Assembly (NCBI GenBank): GCA_030372995.1
Contig: JAUCPZ010000096.1
Location: 1 to 36,018 of the forward strand
From: Dehalococcoidia bacterium
GTDB taxonomy: Bacteria > Chloroflexota > Dehalococcoidia > UBA2247 > RBG-13-53-26
DNA: 36,018 bases
Reading direction: 5' to 3'
The position numbers and the translations under genes were made by a program. This document shows, piece after piece, positions 8,504 to 16,198 of this stretch. The notes below the pieces were generated by a model. The model was not told where the DNA came from, did no database searches, and was given only the letters and a program-made list of their open reading frames with translations. The first letter of the stretch is position 1. The number at the start of each line of letters is the position of its first letter.

Positions 8504-8917
8504 ATGGGAATTGAAGGTATCATGAAGATCGGCATCGCCACAAAGGAGATGGACAGGACAGCGATGATGATTGGCGATGCCCTCGGCCTGGTGCCCGGTG
8601 AGGCGGTGGCTTACCCGCCTCTTGGCATGAGGTACCGCATTCTGAGGTTGGGCGATTTCCTCATTGAGGTCATGGAGCCTATCGGATCTGATGGCCCGAT
8701 AGCCAGGTTCATCGAGCGGAACGGTGAAGGACTGCAACACATGACCTTCAAGGTCACCGGCATTGAGCAGGTGATGGCAGATATGAAGAGCAAGGGCCTT
8801 CGATTCACTTCGTCTGCTCCGGTCACACTCGACACAGCAATAGGAACGATGAAGTTTGTCTTCGTGAATCCGCGCGGTTCAAATGGCGTCCTGATACAGT
8901 TGGCGGAACTTTTCTAG
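8504..8917 (+). CDS. VOC/glyoxalase-fold protein resembling methylmalonyl-CoA epimerase
   Basis: The 137-residue protein shows the paired beta-alpha-beta-beta-beta modules of the vicinal oxygen chelate fold, with IGIATKEMDRT, FLIEVMEPIG, GEGLQHMTFKV and SNGVLIQLAEL in the order of methylmalonyl-CoA epimerase. The usual metal-binding His of the first strand (DHIGIA) is Lys here (MKIGIA), and the terminal Glu ligand is Gln (LIQL); the central His of GLQHMTF is kept. A standard metal-dependent epimerase reaction is therefore doubtful, and the substrate is unknown. ATG 8504 has AGAAGAGG upstream. It converges on the nitroreductase gene with 43 nt between stops. Confidence 0.75.
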   Translation: MGIEGIMKIGIATKEMDRTAMMIGDALGLVPGEAVAYPPLGMRYRILRLGDFLIEVMEPIGSDGPIARFIERNGEGLQHMTFKVTGIEQVMADMKSKGLRFTSSAPVTLDTAIGTMKFVFVNPRGSNGVLIQLAELF

Positions 8918-8960
8918 CCCACGCACTTGACGCAGCACGAAGGAAGCAAGTCATGCACGC

Positions 8961-9632
8961 TCAATCAAACCCGTACCAGGTGGCAAAGCTGTCCAGCGGC
9001 TCCCGTTCACTGCGGAACTGATTCACCGGGGCATTCTCGTCAGGGTAGCCAATCGCCACTCCGCAGAGAATCAGCTTTGACTCGGGGATGTTCAAGGCCC
9101 TGCGCAGTATGTCCGGGTAGAGAACCACAGCCATCTGAGTGCAAGTGCCCAGCCCATAGTTCATGGCCGCCAACATGAGGTTTTCCAGAAAGAGGCCGGC
9201 ATCAAGAATGGCATAGGCGCCGAGGTAGCGCTCAACGTACAGGATCAGGCCGACGGGTGCATCCATGAAGCGGGCCATGTAGCGATACCACTCCATTCTC
9301 CTCGGCCAGTCATCCCTGGCGATGCCCATCGATTCGAAAACCTTCTTCCCCTGCTTCTTTGAACGGTCCAGATAGGGTGGCTTGTAGCTCAGGATAGGGA
9401 AGGGGATATCCGGTGTGAACTCCGTGGGTGCGCCCATCTTCTCGGACATGGCTTTCTTCAACCCATCAAGGATTGGCCCCGTGACTATGGCGAACTCCCA
9501 AGGCTGAGTATTGTCGGTGGAAGGAGCTCGCACCGCGACCTCCAGGATCCTGGTCAGTATTTCCTTCGGCACCGGATCAGGACGGAAGGCCCTGATGCTC
9601 TTGCGGGACTCTATGGCTTCGATCACATCCAT
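8961..9632 (-). CDS. Nitroreductase-family FMN oxidoreductase
   Basis: FMN-dependent NAD(P)H oxidoreductase of the nitroreductase superfamily, 223 residues. The N-terminal IESRKSIRAFRPDPV and APSTDNTQPWEF segments are the phosphate- and flavin-binding signatures; the later YGLGTCTQMAV segment and the NIPESKLILCGVAIGYPD segment complete the fold. The substrate cannot be told from sequence; quinones, nitro compounds and enoates are all used in this family. I chose ATG 9630-9632, preceded by GAGAAGGTG, over the longer frame to 9692. It starts 13 nt after the upstream crotonase gene and is probably co-transcribed with it. Confidence 0.88.
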   Translation of the reverse strand: MDVIEAIESRKSIRAFRPDPVPKEILTRILEVAVRAPSTDNTQPWEFAIVTGPILDGLKKAMSEKMGAPTEFTPDIPFPILSYKPPYLDRSKKQGKKVFESMGIARDDWPRRMEWYRYMARFMDAPVGLILYVERYLGAYAILDAGLFLENLMLAAMNYGLGTCTQMAVVLYPDILRRALNIPESKLILCGVAIGYPDENAPVNQFRSEREPLDSFATWYGFD

Positions 9633-9645
9633 GATGCACCTTCTC

Positions 9646-10470
9646 TCATCGATCCAGCGTTGTCGGCCACTCCGGCCAGTCCTTTGTCGCACTGAGCTTC
9701 CACTGCGGTGTCCGCCGCTCCAGCCACGCCATTACACCTTCGATGGCATCGGACTTGCCCATCAGATGGTGGTGCAACTCCGTCTCCCGGCGGCCCACCT
9801 CGCCTGGAGAGAGCATCAAGCTTTCCCACATGAGTCGCTTGGCAATGGCCACCGAAAGCGGCGCGGTGTTCTTGGCGATGTCGCGGGCAATCTCAAGGGC
9901 AGCGGGCAGCACTTCAGCAGACGGCAGGCTGCGTAGGGCCAGCCCCATCGCAGCGGCTTCCATGCCGTTGACGCGGCGGCCGGTGAGCAGAAGGTAGGCC
10001 GCCCACCCCGTCCCCACCAGCCGGGGCAGCGTCCAGTGGGAGTAGCCATCCGGCATGATTCCCCGCCGCACCTGCAGCACTCCGTACTGACCTTCATTCG
10101 CCGCAAGGCGCATGTCGCACTGGAGCGCCAAGGTCAGGCCAATGCCCACGGCATGACCGTTCATGGCAGCGATCACGGGCTTGCGCACCTCCCACGCCGG
10201 CGGGTCGACTCCGGCGGCACTGAAGCTCCTTTCGTCCTGCTTGGCAAATGTCTCTTCTCCAGCACTCATGTCGGCGCCGGCACAGAAGGCCTTTCCGGCG
10301 CCGGTCAACACCACAGCCCTGACCGAATCATCCTGGTCACACCTCCGGTAGGCGTCGCCCAGTTCCATCCCCATACGGCCACTGTAGGCGTTGAGATGGT
10401 CGGGGCGGTGCAGCTCGATGACGGCCACGCCATCATTCAAATTGAAGCGTATGTCCTGGTATTCTCCCAT
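9646..10470 (-). CDS. Enoyl-CoA hydratase/isomerase-family (crotonase-fold) protein
   Basis: A 274-residue crotonase-fold protein with the oxyanion-hole elements GAGKAFCAGADM and NGHAVGIGLTLALQCD, which bind acyl-CoA thioesters. The two glutamates of true enoyl-CoA hydratases appear replaced: the position in GGGCELAMMCD of rat hydratase is Thr here, and the Glu of FGQPEI aligns with Gln (YGVLQV). A simple hydratase is therefore unlikely; an isomerase, hydrolase or other crotonase reaction is possible. The start is ATG 10468-10470 (MGEYQDIRF) with GGGGTC upstream; the frame extends to 10530. It is followed closely by the nitroreductase gene. Confidence 0.87.
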   Translation of the reverse strand: MGEYQDIRFNLNDGVAVIELHRPDHLNAYSGRMGMELGDAYRRCDQDDSVRAVVLTGAGKAFCAGADMSAGEETFAKQDERSFSAAGVDPPAWEVRKPVIAAMNGHAVGIGLTLALQCDMRLAANEGQYGVLQVRRGIMPDGYSHWTLPRLVGTGWAAYLLLTGRRVNGMEAAAMGLALRSLPSAEVLPAALEIARDIAKNTAPLSVAIAKRLMWESLMLSPGEVGRRETELHHHLMGKSDAIEGVMAWLERRTPQWKLSATKDWPEWPTTLDR

Positions 10471-10541
10471 GTGATCGACCCCCTTTGACTCCCCAGTCTT
10501 GGCAGAAGCAGGAGGAGACACTTGGGGCACCCCAACCCCCG

Positions 10542-10558
10542 GTCCGCCAGCGGCGGAC
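10542..10558 (-). terminator. Hairpin after the NPD-type oxidoreductase gene
   Basis: GTCCGCC (10542-10548) and GGCGGAC (10552-10558) form a 7-bp GC-rich stem with a 3-nt loop, 9 nt beyond the stop of the 10567-11532 gene. There is no T tract on the minus strand, so it may be a pause site or an mRNA-end structure rather than an intrinsic terminator. Confidence 0.4.
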
Positions 10559-10566
10559 TGCGCCGT

Positions 10567-11532
10567 CTAGCTCTTTGCCAGTCTGTTAGCTATGTCCGAG
10601 GCCTGCTTGACCATGCCGTCGAAGAGTTCCTTGACCGTGGGAATATCGTGTATCTGGCCGACTCCCTGGCCGCAGGGCACGACGCCGCGGTCGAGCTCAC
10701 CCTCGTAGTAGACCTTGCGGCTGTTCTCGCCTGACACGAGATTTAGTATCTCCTCGAAACTGGCGCCGATCGCCTCGACATCGGCGCACTTCTTTGCGGT
10801 CTCATTGATCCACACCCGGTGCGCACCCACGGTGCGCATGATGACCATGGTGTCCACCTCTGTGGCGTTGATCAGCGCCTGCTTCAGCTTCGAGTGAATC
10901 GGGCACTCCTGCGTCGCCAGGAGCCGCGTCCCCATGATCACGCCCTCGGCTCCGAGAGCCAGGACGGCCAGCATGCTGCGGCCGTCGACCACCCCTCCCC
11001 CTCCGATGAGCGGCACCTTCAGCCTCTGGGCAACGGTGGGCACCATTACCAGCGTCCCGATTTCCAGTCTCCCCACTGCGCCGCCATTCTCATACCCCAC
11101 GACGGTGACGATATCCGCCCCCAGAGACTCCGCTTTCACCGCGTAGCGCGCTCCGGCGCACTTGTGTATCCAGATCATTCCCAGTTCCTTGAATCTCTTG
11201 CAGAGTTCCAGCGGCGGTGCCGTGTGTCCAGACGTCTCCACCACCTTGACGCCCTTCCGCCCCATGACTTCCGTGTACTCGCTTTGGGAGACAGGGAACC
11301 GGGCGGGGAAGAAGTTGAGGTTGACGGCGAACGGCTTGTCGGTGAGTTTCCTGACCCGGTCCAGAGCAGCGGCGAACTCGTCTTTCGTCTGATACATGAC
11401 CGAGTTCAGAACGCCGATGCCGCCGGCCTCAGAAATAGCAGCCACGAAGTCAGCGTTAGAGATAGACGCCATCGTCCCGCCGACGATGGGATACTTGATG
11501 CCCAGCATCTGGGTGATTCTCGTCTGGAACAT
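10567..11532 (-). CDS. 2-nitropropane dioxygenase/NADH:quinone reductase-family flavoprotein
   Basis: A 321-residue FMN TIM-barrel protein of the nitronate monooxygenase-like family. The segments HKCAGARYAVKAESLGAD, GGGGVVDGRSMLAVLALGAEG and MGTRLLATQECPIH closely follow my recollection of Pseudomonas PA1024, which was first called a nitronate monooxygenase and later shown to be an NADH:quinone reductase. The GGH segment common in nitronate monooxygenases is GGA here (ENGGAVG), so annotation as nitronate monooxygenase would be unsafe. The start is ATG 11530-11532 (MFQTRITQMLG) after AAAGGGGAAG; the open frame extends to 11667 without family similarity. A promoter is predicted just upstream. 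Confidence 0.88.
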   Translation of the reverse strand: MFQTRITQMLGIKYPIVGGTMASISNADFVAAISEAGGIGVLNSVMYQTKDEFAAALDRVRKLTDKPFAVNLNFFPARFPVSQSEYTEVMGRKGVKVVETSGHTAPPLELCKRFKELGMIWIHKCAGARYAVKAESLGADIVTVVGYENGGAVGRLEIGTLVMVPTVAQRLKVPLIGGGGVVDGRSMLAVLALGAEGVIMGTRLLATQECPIHSKLKQALINATEVDTMVIMRTVGAHRVWINETAKKCADVEAIGASFEEILNLVSGENSRKVYYEGELDRGVVPCGQGVGQIHDIPTVKELFDGMVKQASDIANRLAKS

Positions 11533-11595
11533 GACTTCCCCTTTCTCGCGCGGGCTGCGGATCACGCCGCGATTGGACCGAGAGACCGTGGCCCT

Positions 11596-11624
11596 ATTGT
11601 CCTGCAGCGACCCCCGGCTGTCAA
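11596..11624 (-). promoter_or_regulatory. Promoter of the 10567-11532 flavoprotein gene
   Basis: A perfect TTGACA (11619-11624) on the minus strand is followed after 17 bp by GACAAT (11596-11601, 4 of 6). Transcription would begin about 57 nt upstream of ATG 11532, so this gene need not depend on the glycyl radical operon promoter. Confidence 0.5.
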
Positions 11625-11732
11625 AGTATGAACACACCGTTTGTGATGAGGCGAAATCGACAGCCATCCGCGGAGTGCATTCTCGCCAACCCCGCCTTCT
11701 TTAGAACCCAGACCCTGAGCGCACCAGATGGA

Positions 11733-11763
11733 GCGCGGCCCCGGAACAGACCCGGGGCCGCGC
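11733..11763 (-). terminator. Strong GC hairpin after the amidohydrolase-fold gene
   Basis: GCGCGGCCCCGG (11733-11744) and CCGGGGCCGCGC (11752-11763) pair perfectly over 12 bp around a 7-nt loop. The hairpin lies 23 nt past the stop of the 11787-12701 gene. No T run follows on the minus strand. It probably marks the 3' end of the glycyl radical enzyme operon. Confidence 0.6.
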
Positions 11764-11786
11764 ACTGCCTTGCTCGAAAGTAGGCC

Positions 11787-12701
11787 CTACAGCTTGAAGA
11801 TGTTGATGGCGTTGTCGCGGAGGATGCGCTTCTTGTTGTCGTCCTTGATCGGCAACTCGATGAACTCCTTCTTGCAGCGCGTCAACCCGAAGCCATTGGT
11901 GGCCCAAACGACTTTGGTGCGTCCGATCGGCCCGTCCATGAAGTCAATCGTCGGCTTGTGCAGGCCTGAAGGATAGTAAGCACCGATGTTGCCGTATACG
12001 TTGGGGTGCCGCCAGATCATGGAGATCCATTCATCGATCCACGGCCAACCGGTGTGCGTCAGCACCATGACCAGGTTGGGGAAGTCCATGGCCACTTCAT
12101 CGGCATACATGGGCCGCCCCACCTCGCTGGGCAGCGGCTCGGCAGAGTGTCCTGTCTGGAACGTCACCGGTATCCCCAGCTCCACACACTTTGCATATAG
12201 TGGATAGCACTTGGCATCGCTTGCCTTCAGGCCAAAGCTGTTCGGATGGAACCAGACATACTTGAAGCCGTGCTCCTTGACGGCGGTCTCCAGATCCTTG
12301 AGGCTCTCCTCAATTCTCCAGGGATTGTAGCTGGCGCCGCCGATGATCCGGCCCTTGCCCTTTTCCACCAGGTCGACGATCCGCTTCAATTCGAAGCCGG
12401 TCACCAGCTTGTTCTCGCGCCGCGACCAGATGTACTGCTGATCGACGAAGGCCTTTTCCACGCCGATGGCATCCATCTCCTTGATCATTTCTTCCACGGA
12501 CGGCTTGTACTGCGAGGCTACGACCTTCCATCCGTCCTTCTCCGGAACCCCCAGCTTCTTCAGCACGCCTCCGAAGGTGCCTTTCACACACGCTTGGGAT
12601 TCATAGAAGCTCCAGGTGTATTTCCACTCTTCCTCGGTGACGATGCCAGCATAGCCGGCCCGGCACATGGTATCGATGGCTTTGACTTCAGTCAGTTCCA
12701 T
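11787..12701 (-). CDS. Amidohydrolase-2 (ACMSD-like) fold protein, apparently lacking metal ligands
   Basis: A 304-residue TIM-barrel protein with the layout of the ACMSD/resorcylate decarboxylase family. It has WFHPNSFG, a barrel-strand His in FQTGHSAEP, THTGWPWIDEW, PNVYGNIGAYYP and a C-terminal DNAINIF. The metal-binding HxH that normally follows the first strand (IDxHxH) reads IDTMCRA, and the catalytic Asp of the usual GTDxP segment is Asn (ATNGFG). It may be a non-canonical enzyme or a binding partner. The ATG at 12699-12701 is preceded by GGAGGGAG. It lies 64 nt after the glycyl radical enzyme gene and is probably its operon partner; a shared substrate is inference. Confidence 0.8.
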   Translation of the reverse strand: MELTEVKAIDTMCRAGYAGIVTEEEWKYTWSFYESQACVKGTFGGVLKKLGVPEKDGWKVVASQYKPSVEEMIKEMDAIGVEKAFVDQQYIWSRRENKLVTGFELKRIVDLVEKGKGRIIGGASYNPWRIEESLKDLETAVKEHGFKYVWFHPNSFGLKASDAKCYPLYAKCVELGIPVTFQTGHSAEPLPSEVGRPMYADEVAMDFPNLVMVLTHTGWPWIDEWISMIWRHPNVYGNIGAYYPSGLHKPTIDFMDGPIGRTKVVWATNGFGLTRCKKEFIELPIKDDNKKRILRDNAINIFKL

Positions 12702-12740
12702 AACCTTCGGGCTCCCTCCTCTCAGATTCTTCTTAACCTC

Positions 12741-12759
12741 AGGCCGGACGCACCGGCCT
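12741..12759 (-). other. Intercistronic hairpin between the glycyl radical enzyme and amidohydrolase genes
   Basis: AGGCCGG (12741-12747) and CCGGCCT (12753-12759) form a 7-bp stem with a 5-nt loop, 6 nt after the glycyl radical enzyme stop. No T tract follows. It could stabilise the upstream message or reduce read-through. Confidence 0.4.
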
Positions 12760-12765
12760 GGCTAT

Positions 12766-15174
12766 TCACCTTTGCTGGAAGGTCTGCTCCGTCCTGGCGA
12801 TGATGTCATCCTGCAGGGTCTTGGTCAGGTCCACAAAGTATGCCGCATAGCCCGCCACCCTCACGATCAGGTCGGTGTGCTTCTCCGGATGCTGCTGCGC
12901 ATCCTTCAGGATTTCTGGATCGATCACGTTGAACTGAATGTGGTGTATCCCCAGGTCCGACCACGTCTTCAGGTAGTCGGCAAAGATCTCCCGGTTCTCC
13001 CCATCCAGATACTGCGGCGCAAACCGCTGGTTGAACAGGTGGTTGTTGGACAGCAGCGGATCTACCTTCCCCACCGACTTCAGCACCGCCGTCGGTCCCT
13101 TCTTGTCCCGCCCCTGTACCGGCGATATCGTCCCATCATGCAGCGGCTCCCGCGCCTTCCGCCCGTCCGGAGTCGCCGCCACATCAAAGCCCAGGAAGTA
13201 CCCCACCGAGGCGTTGGTCCCATCAGTGTCGTACGGATAGCCATAGTACGTGGTGTACTTCCGCGTCTCTTCCAGGATGCGGAAGTGGATCTTCTCGGCA
13301 ATGCTGTCTACATAGTCATCATCATTGCCGAACTTGGGCGCCGAAAGCAGCATCTGCCGCAGCTCTTCCTGCCCCTCAAAGTTCTTCTTCATGGCCTCCA
13401 GTAACTGCGCCATGGTGATCTTCTTCTCTTCAAAGACAAACTTCTTGATCGCCGCCAGCGAGTCCGCTACGTTGTTCACCCCCGTGGGCATGACGTAGTT
13501 GCGGTGGAAGTAGTAGTAGTCCCGGATATCCTTCCCCCTCTGGATGCACTCGTCACTCAGCGCCGAGATCAGCGGCCGCGGCAGGTACTCCTGGTACAGC
13601 GCATCGGCAATGTTGTTGATGTAGACTTCCTTCTCCATGTAGAAGTTGAACTGCTGGAAGGTGGCCTCGATGATGTCATCAATGGACTTGAAGGTCAGCG
13701 GGTCCGGCGTCGGCACCCCCGCCTTCTGCCCAGAGAGCCAGTCCACCCCCTGGTTTAACGCCAGCATCATGCAGTTGGTGAAGCTGAACATCCCCATCCC
13801 CTGCCGGTACACCATGGCCTTGCCCGGTATGATCCATGACATGCAGTTGCTGATGCCGTAGTCCCGCGCATCATGCAGCGGTATCCCCCGGTCCAAGAGA
13901 TACGGAATCATCATCTTGTCGTTGAAGAACGCCGGCTGCGCCACCCCGCTCCGGATGCACTCGATGGCCTTCAATACCAGCGCCCGCGGCGTCTTGTCAT
14001 GGTACCGGAAGCAGAGCGGCGGCTGCACCGAGTGCAGCTCCTTGGTGGCCTCCAGTATCATGTAGGAGAGATCATTGGTGATATCCTTGCCATCAGCATC
14101 CACGCCGCCCAGCGTCACGTTCTGCCACGCCAGCCCGCCTCCAGCCGAGCCGAACAGCCGCGGCGGATGGATGAAGCCCATCTCCTCAAATTTGATCCAC
14201 AGGGACTCTATCAGGTTCAGGGCCTCCTCTTTCGTGATCCGCCCCTCGTCCAGGTCCTTCTTGTAGTAGGGGTACATGATCTTGTCCAGCCTCACCCCGC
14301 AACCTACCGACGGCAGCTCGATGAACCCCACAATCAAATGGATCAGGAAGAAGCACTGCATGGCCTCGTGCATCGTCCGGCACGGGTTCTCCGGCACCCA
14401 CTCGCAGATCTCCGCCAGCTTCTCCAGCCGCTTCTTCTCCTCCGGACGCTTCTCTACCGCCGCCTTCTCCCGCGCCAGCTTGGCATACCTCTTGGCAAAA
14501 TCAATGGCCGCCTGCAGACTGATGATGGCCGCCTCCAGAAACCTCTTCTGGCTGAGATACTCCCGGGCATCCAGGTCGGTGTCCTTCCCAATCTCCTTCA
14601 GTTTGTCCTGCGCTTCCTTGATGATCCCCTTCAGCCCCACCCGGAATATCTTCTCGTAGTTGGGCAGCACCATGTCCCAGGTGTAGCTGAAAACACTCAC
14701 CGGCGTGTATCCGGTGAAGGGCTTGTAGCTCTCCGGCACCAGGTTCCGCTCCATCCCGTGCACCGAGATCTTCGCCCAGTATTTGTTGATCTCTTTCAGC
14801 TCTTTCTTGCCTTCATCGTCCAGAAGATGCTGGTACTCGTTGTCCAGGGCCTTCTCCAACCACCGCCAGTACAACTCCGGATACAGCGGCAGAGACTTCG
14901 GGTCCGAGGCCATGTTCCCCACCAACCGCTCTTTGTCCTGGATGTAGATGGTCATCCCCTCCAGGATCTTCTTCAGGGCTTTGGCCCGCCGCATTACCAT
15001 GGGCTCGCCTTCCGTCTCTTTATACGACTGGGTGATCAGCCTCGCCCGCTCCAGACAAACCTTCACCTCCGCCCGGTACCCAGCATCATCGTCTATCCTC
15101 GTCTGACCCCGGTACAGCCCCTTCACCGCCTTGATCACGACGTTCTTCTTTAACTCTTTGATCGCAGCATCCAT
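12766..15174 (-). CDS. Glycyl radical enzyme (pyruvate formate-lyase-like), substrate unknown
   Basis: An oxygen-sensitive radical enzyme of 802 residues. The C-terminal glycyl radical loop reads RVAGYAAYFVDL, placing the radical on about Gly775. The thiyl-radical Cys is about Cys444 in GISNCMSWIIPG. Glycerol, hydroxyproline and choline-type lyases and hydroxyphenylacetate decarboxylase usually have C-x-E at this loop, whereas this protein has C-M-S, so the substrate class cannot be assigned. Other family marks include WVPENPCRTMHEA and GGVDADGKD. ATG 15172-15174 follows GAGGAGG. No PflA-type activating enzyme lies next to it or elsewhere in the window. It appears to be the first gene of an operon with the amidohydrolase-fold protein. 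Confidence 0.93.
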   Translation of the reverse strand: MDAAIKELKKNVVIKAVKGLYRGQTRIDDDAGYRAEVKVCLERARLITQSYKETEGEPMVMRRAKALKKILEGMTIYIQDKERLVGNMASDPKSLPLYPELYWRWLEKALDNEYQHLLDDEGKKELKEINKYWAKISVHGMERNLVPESYKPFTGYTPVSVFSYTWDMVLPNYEKIFRVGLKGIIKEAQDKLKEIGKDTDLDAREYLSQKRFLEAAIISLQAAIDFAKRYAKLAREKAAVEKRPEEKKRLEKLAEICEWVPENPCRTMHEAMQCFFLIHLIVGFIELPSVGCGVRLDKIMYPYYKKDLDEGRITKEEALNLIESLWIKFEEMGFIHPPRLFGSAGGGLAWQNVTLGGVDADGKDITNDLSYMILEATKELHSVQPPLCFRYHDKTPRALVLKAIECIRSGVAQPAFFNDKMMIPYLLDRGIPLHDARDYGISNCMSWIIPGKAMVYRQGMGMFSFTNCMMLALNQGVDWLSGQKAGVPTPDPLTFKSIDDIIEATFQQFNFYMEKEVYINNIADALYQEYLPRPLISALSDECIQRGKDIRDYYYFHRNYVMPTGVNNVADSLAAIKKFVFEEKKITMAQLLEAMKKNFEGQEELRQMLLSAPKFGNDDDYVDSIAEKIHFRILEETRKYTTYYGYPYDTDGTNASVGYFLGFDVAATPDGRKAREPLHDGTISPVQGRDKKGPTAVLKSVGKVDPLLSNNHLFNQRFAPQYLDGENREIFADYLKTWSDLGIHHIQFNVIDPEILKDAQQHPEKHTDLIVRVAGYAAYFVDLTKTLQDDIIARTEQTFQQR

Positions 15175-15206
15175 GGCGTTCCTCCTCGAGTGGGTATCCG
15201 ATTTTC

Positions 15207-15215
15207 AGTATAACA
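15207..15215 (-). promoter_or_regulatory. Extended -10 promoter of the glycyl radical enzyme gene
   Basis: The minus strand reads TGTTATACT, a TGn-extended -10 with hexamer TATACT (15207-15212). The -35 region (15230-15235, TTCGGC) is poor, as is usual for extended -10 promoters. It lies 33 nt upstream of ATG 15174. Confidence 0.5.
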
Positions 15216-15300
15216 TAACCTCGTGCTTGGCCGAAACGTCGACGACGAGAGGGAACGACTGTCCCAAGATCAACGCGGCGGCAGGTCCTCGAAGCACCCT

Positions 15301-15330
15301 TTGGTGGGTCGGGGCCTTTTGGCGTAGAAT
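15301..15330 (+). promoter_or_regulatory. Promoter of the divergent enoyl-CoA hydratase gene
   Basis: TTGGTG (15301-15306) and TAGAAT (15325-15330) are separated by 18 bp on the plus strand, 35 nt before ATG 15365. The -10 is good and the -35 weak. It is divergent from the glycyl radical enzyme promoter, about 86 bp away. Confidence 0.45.
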
Positions 15331-15364
15331 TAAGCACAACTGCAACTAGAAGGAGGTTGAGGGA

Positions 15365-16147
15365 ATGCCCGCACTTATCTATGAAAAGAAGGGGAGAGTG
15401 GCCCATATCATCCTGAACCGCCCCGAGGCACGCAATGCCATGAACGCCGAGATGTGGGACGGCCTGGTGAAGTCCTGGATAGACTTCCGCGATGATCCCG
15501 AGGTCTGGGTAGCCATAGTCAGCGCTGCAGGTGACAAGGCCTTTTCGTCCGGCCAGGACCTCAAGGAAGTAATGGAGTGGATGAAGATACCGGAGGACAA
15601 GCGCCCCGCCCAGCCCCTGCCCGAGATCAACCCCATGCGCGGACTGGAGAACTACAAGCCGGTCATCGCCGCCATAAACGGCATCTGCACCGGCGGTGGC
15701 CTGGAACTGGCCATGGCCTGCGATATCAGGATTGCCGCCGACACCGCCAGGCTGGGACTGGCTGAGGTAAAGCAGAGCGTAATCCCGGCGAACAGCGGCA
15801 CCCAGAAGCTCATCAGGCTGGTACCGTTCGGCAAAGCCATGGAGATGCTGATCACCGGTGATTTCATCGACGCCCAGGAGGCATACCGCATCGGCTTGGT
15901 GAACAAGGTGGTCCCGCTGGCTCAACTCATGCCGGAGGCAGAGGCGCTCGCCGCCCGCATCTGCGAGAACGGCCCATGCGCGGTCAGGGCGGTGAAGGAA
16001 CTGGCGCTGCGCGGCATTGAAGTAAGCCTCGCCGAAGGGCTCAAGATGGAGATCGAGATGAGCAAGCGGCTGGCCCAGACTGAGGATTCCAAGGAAGGTC
16101 CACGGGCCTTCGCCGAGAAGCGGAAGCCGGTCTGGAAGGGCCGGTAG
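15365..16147 (+). CDS. Enoyl-CoA hydratase
   Basis: A 260-residue crotonase-family enzyme that hydrates enoyl-CoA thioesters. Both catalytic glutamates are visible: one in GGGLELAMACD and the other in LGLAEVKQS, matching the two Glu of rat mitochondrial hydratase. The oxyanion segments DKAFSSGQDL and NGICTGGG are intact. The start ATG 15365 has a strong AGAAGGAGG site. It is divergent from the glycyl radical enzyme gene and stands alone, ending in a shared hairpin terminator with the convergent gene. It could act on a CoA thioester from the neighbouring catabolic genes, but that is inference. Confidence 0.93.
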   Translation: MPALIYEKKGRVAHIILNRPEARNAMNAEMWDGLVKSWIDFRDDPEVWVAIVSAAGDKAFSSGQDLKEVMEWMKIPEDKRPAQPLPEINPMRGLENYKPVIAAINGICTGGGLELAMACDIRIAADTARLGLAEVKQSVIPANSGTQKLIRLVPFGKAMEMLITGDFIDAQEAYRIGLVNKVVPLAQLMPEAEALAARICENGPCAVRAVKELALRGIEVSLAEGLKMEIEMSKRLAQTEDSKEGPRAFAEKRKPVWKGR

Positions 16148-16168
16148 TACCGGGGTGCGAAGTCGCCG

Positions 16169-16198
16169 GAGATGGCTGCCTCACGAGGCAGCCATCTC
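16169..16198. terminator. Bidirectional terminator between convergent genes
   Basis: GAGATGGCTGCCT (16169-16181) and AGGCAGCCATCTC (16186-16198) form a perfect 13-bp stem with a CACG loop, followed by TATTTC on the plus strand. It serves the enoyl-CoA hydratase gene. The stop codon of the convergent minus-strand gene (16181-16183) lies at the edge of the stem and loop. Confidence 0.8.

Noticed and set aside
12246-13404. Plus-strand open frames opposite the amidohydrolase-fold and glycyl radical genes
   Set aside because: They have no ribosome binding site and no domain; the opposite strand encodes recognisable proteins.
13873-15153. Long plus-strand open frame of 426 codons opposite the glycyl radical enzyme gene
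   Set aside because: It is antisense to a clear family member, is Arg/Leu/His-rich as expected from a GC-rich complementary strand, and has no recognisable motif.
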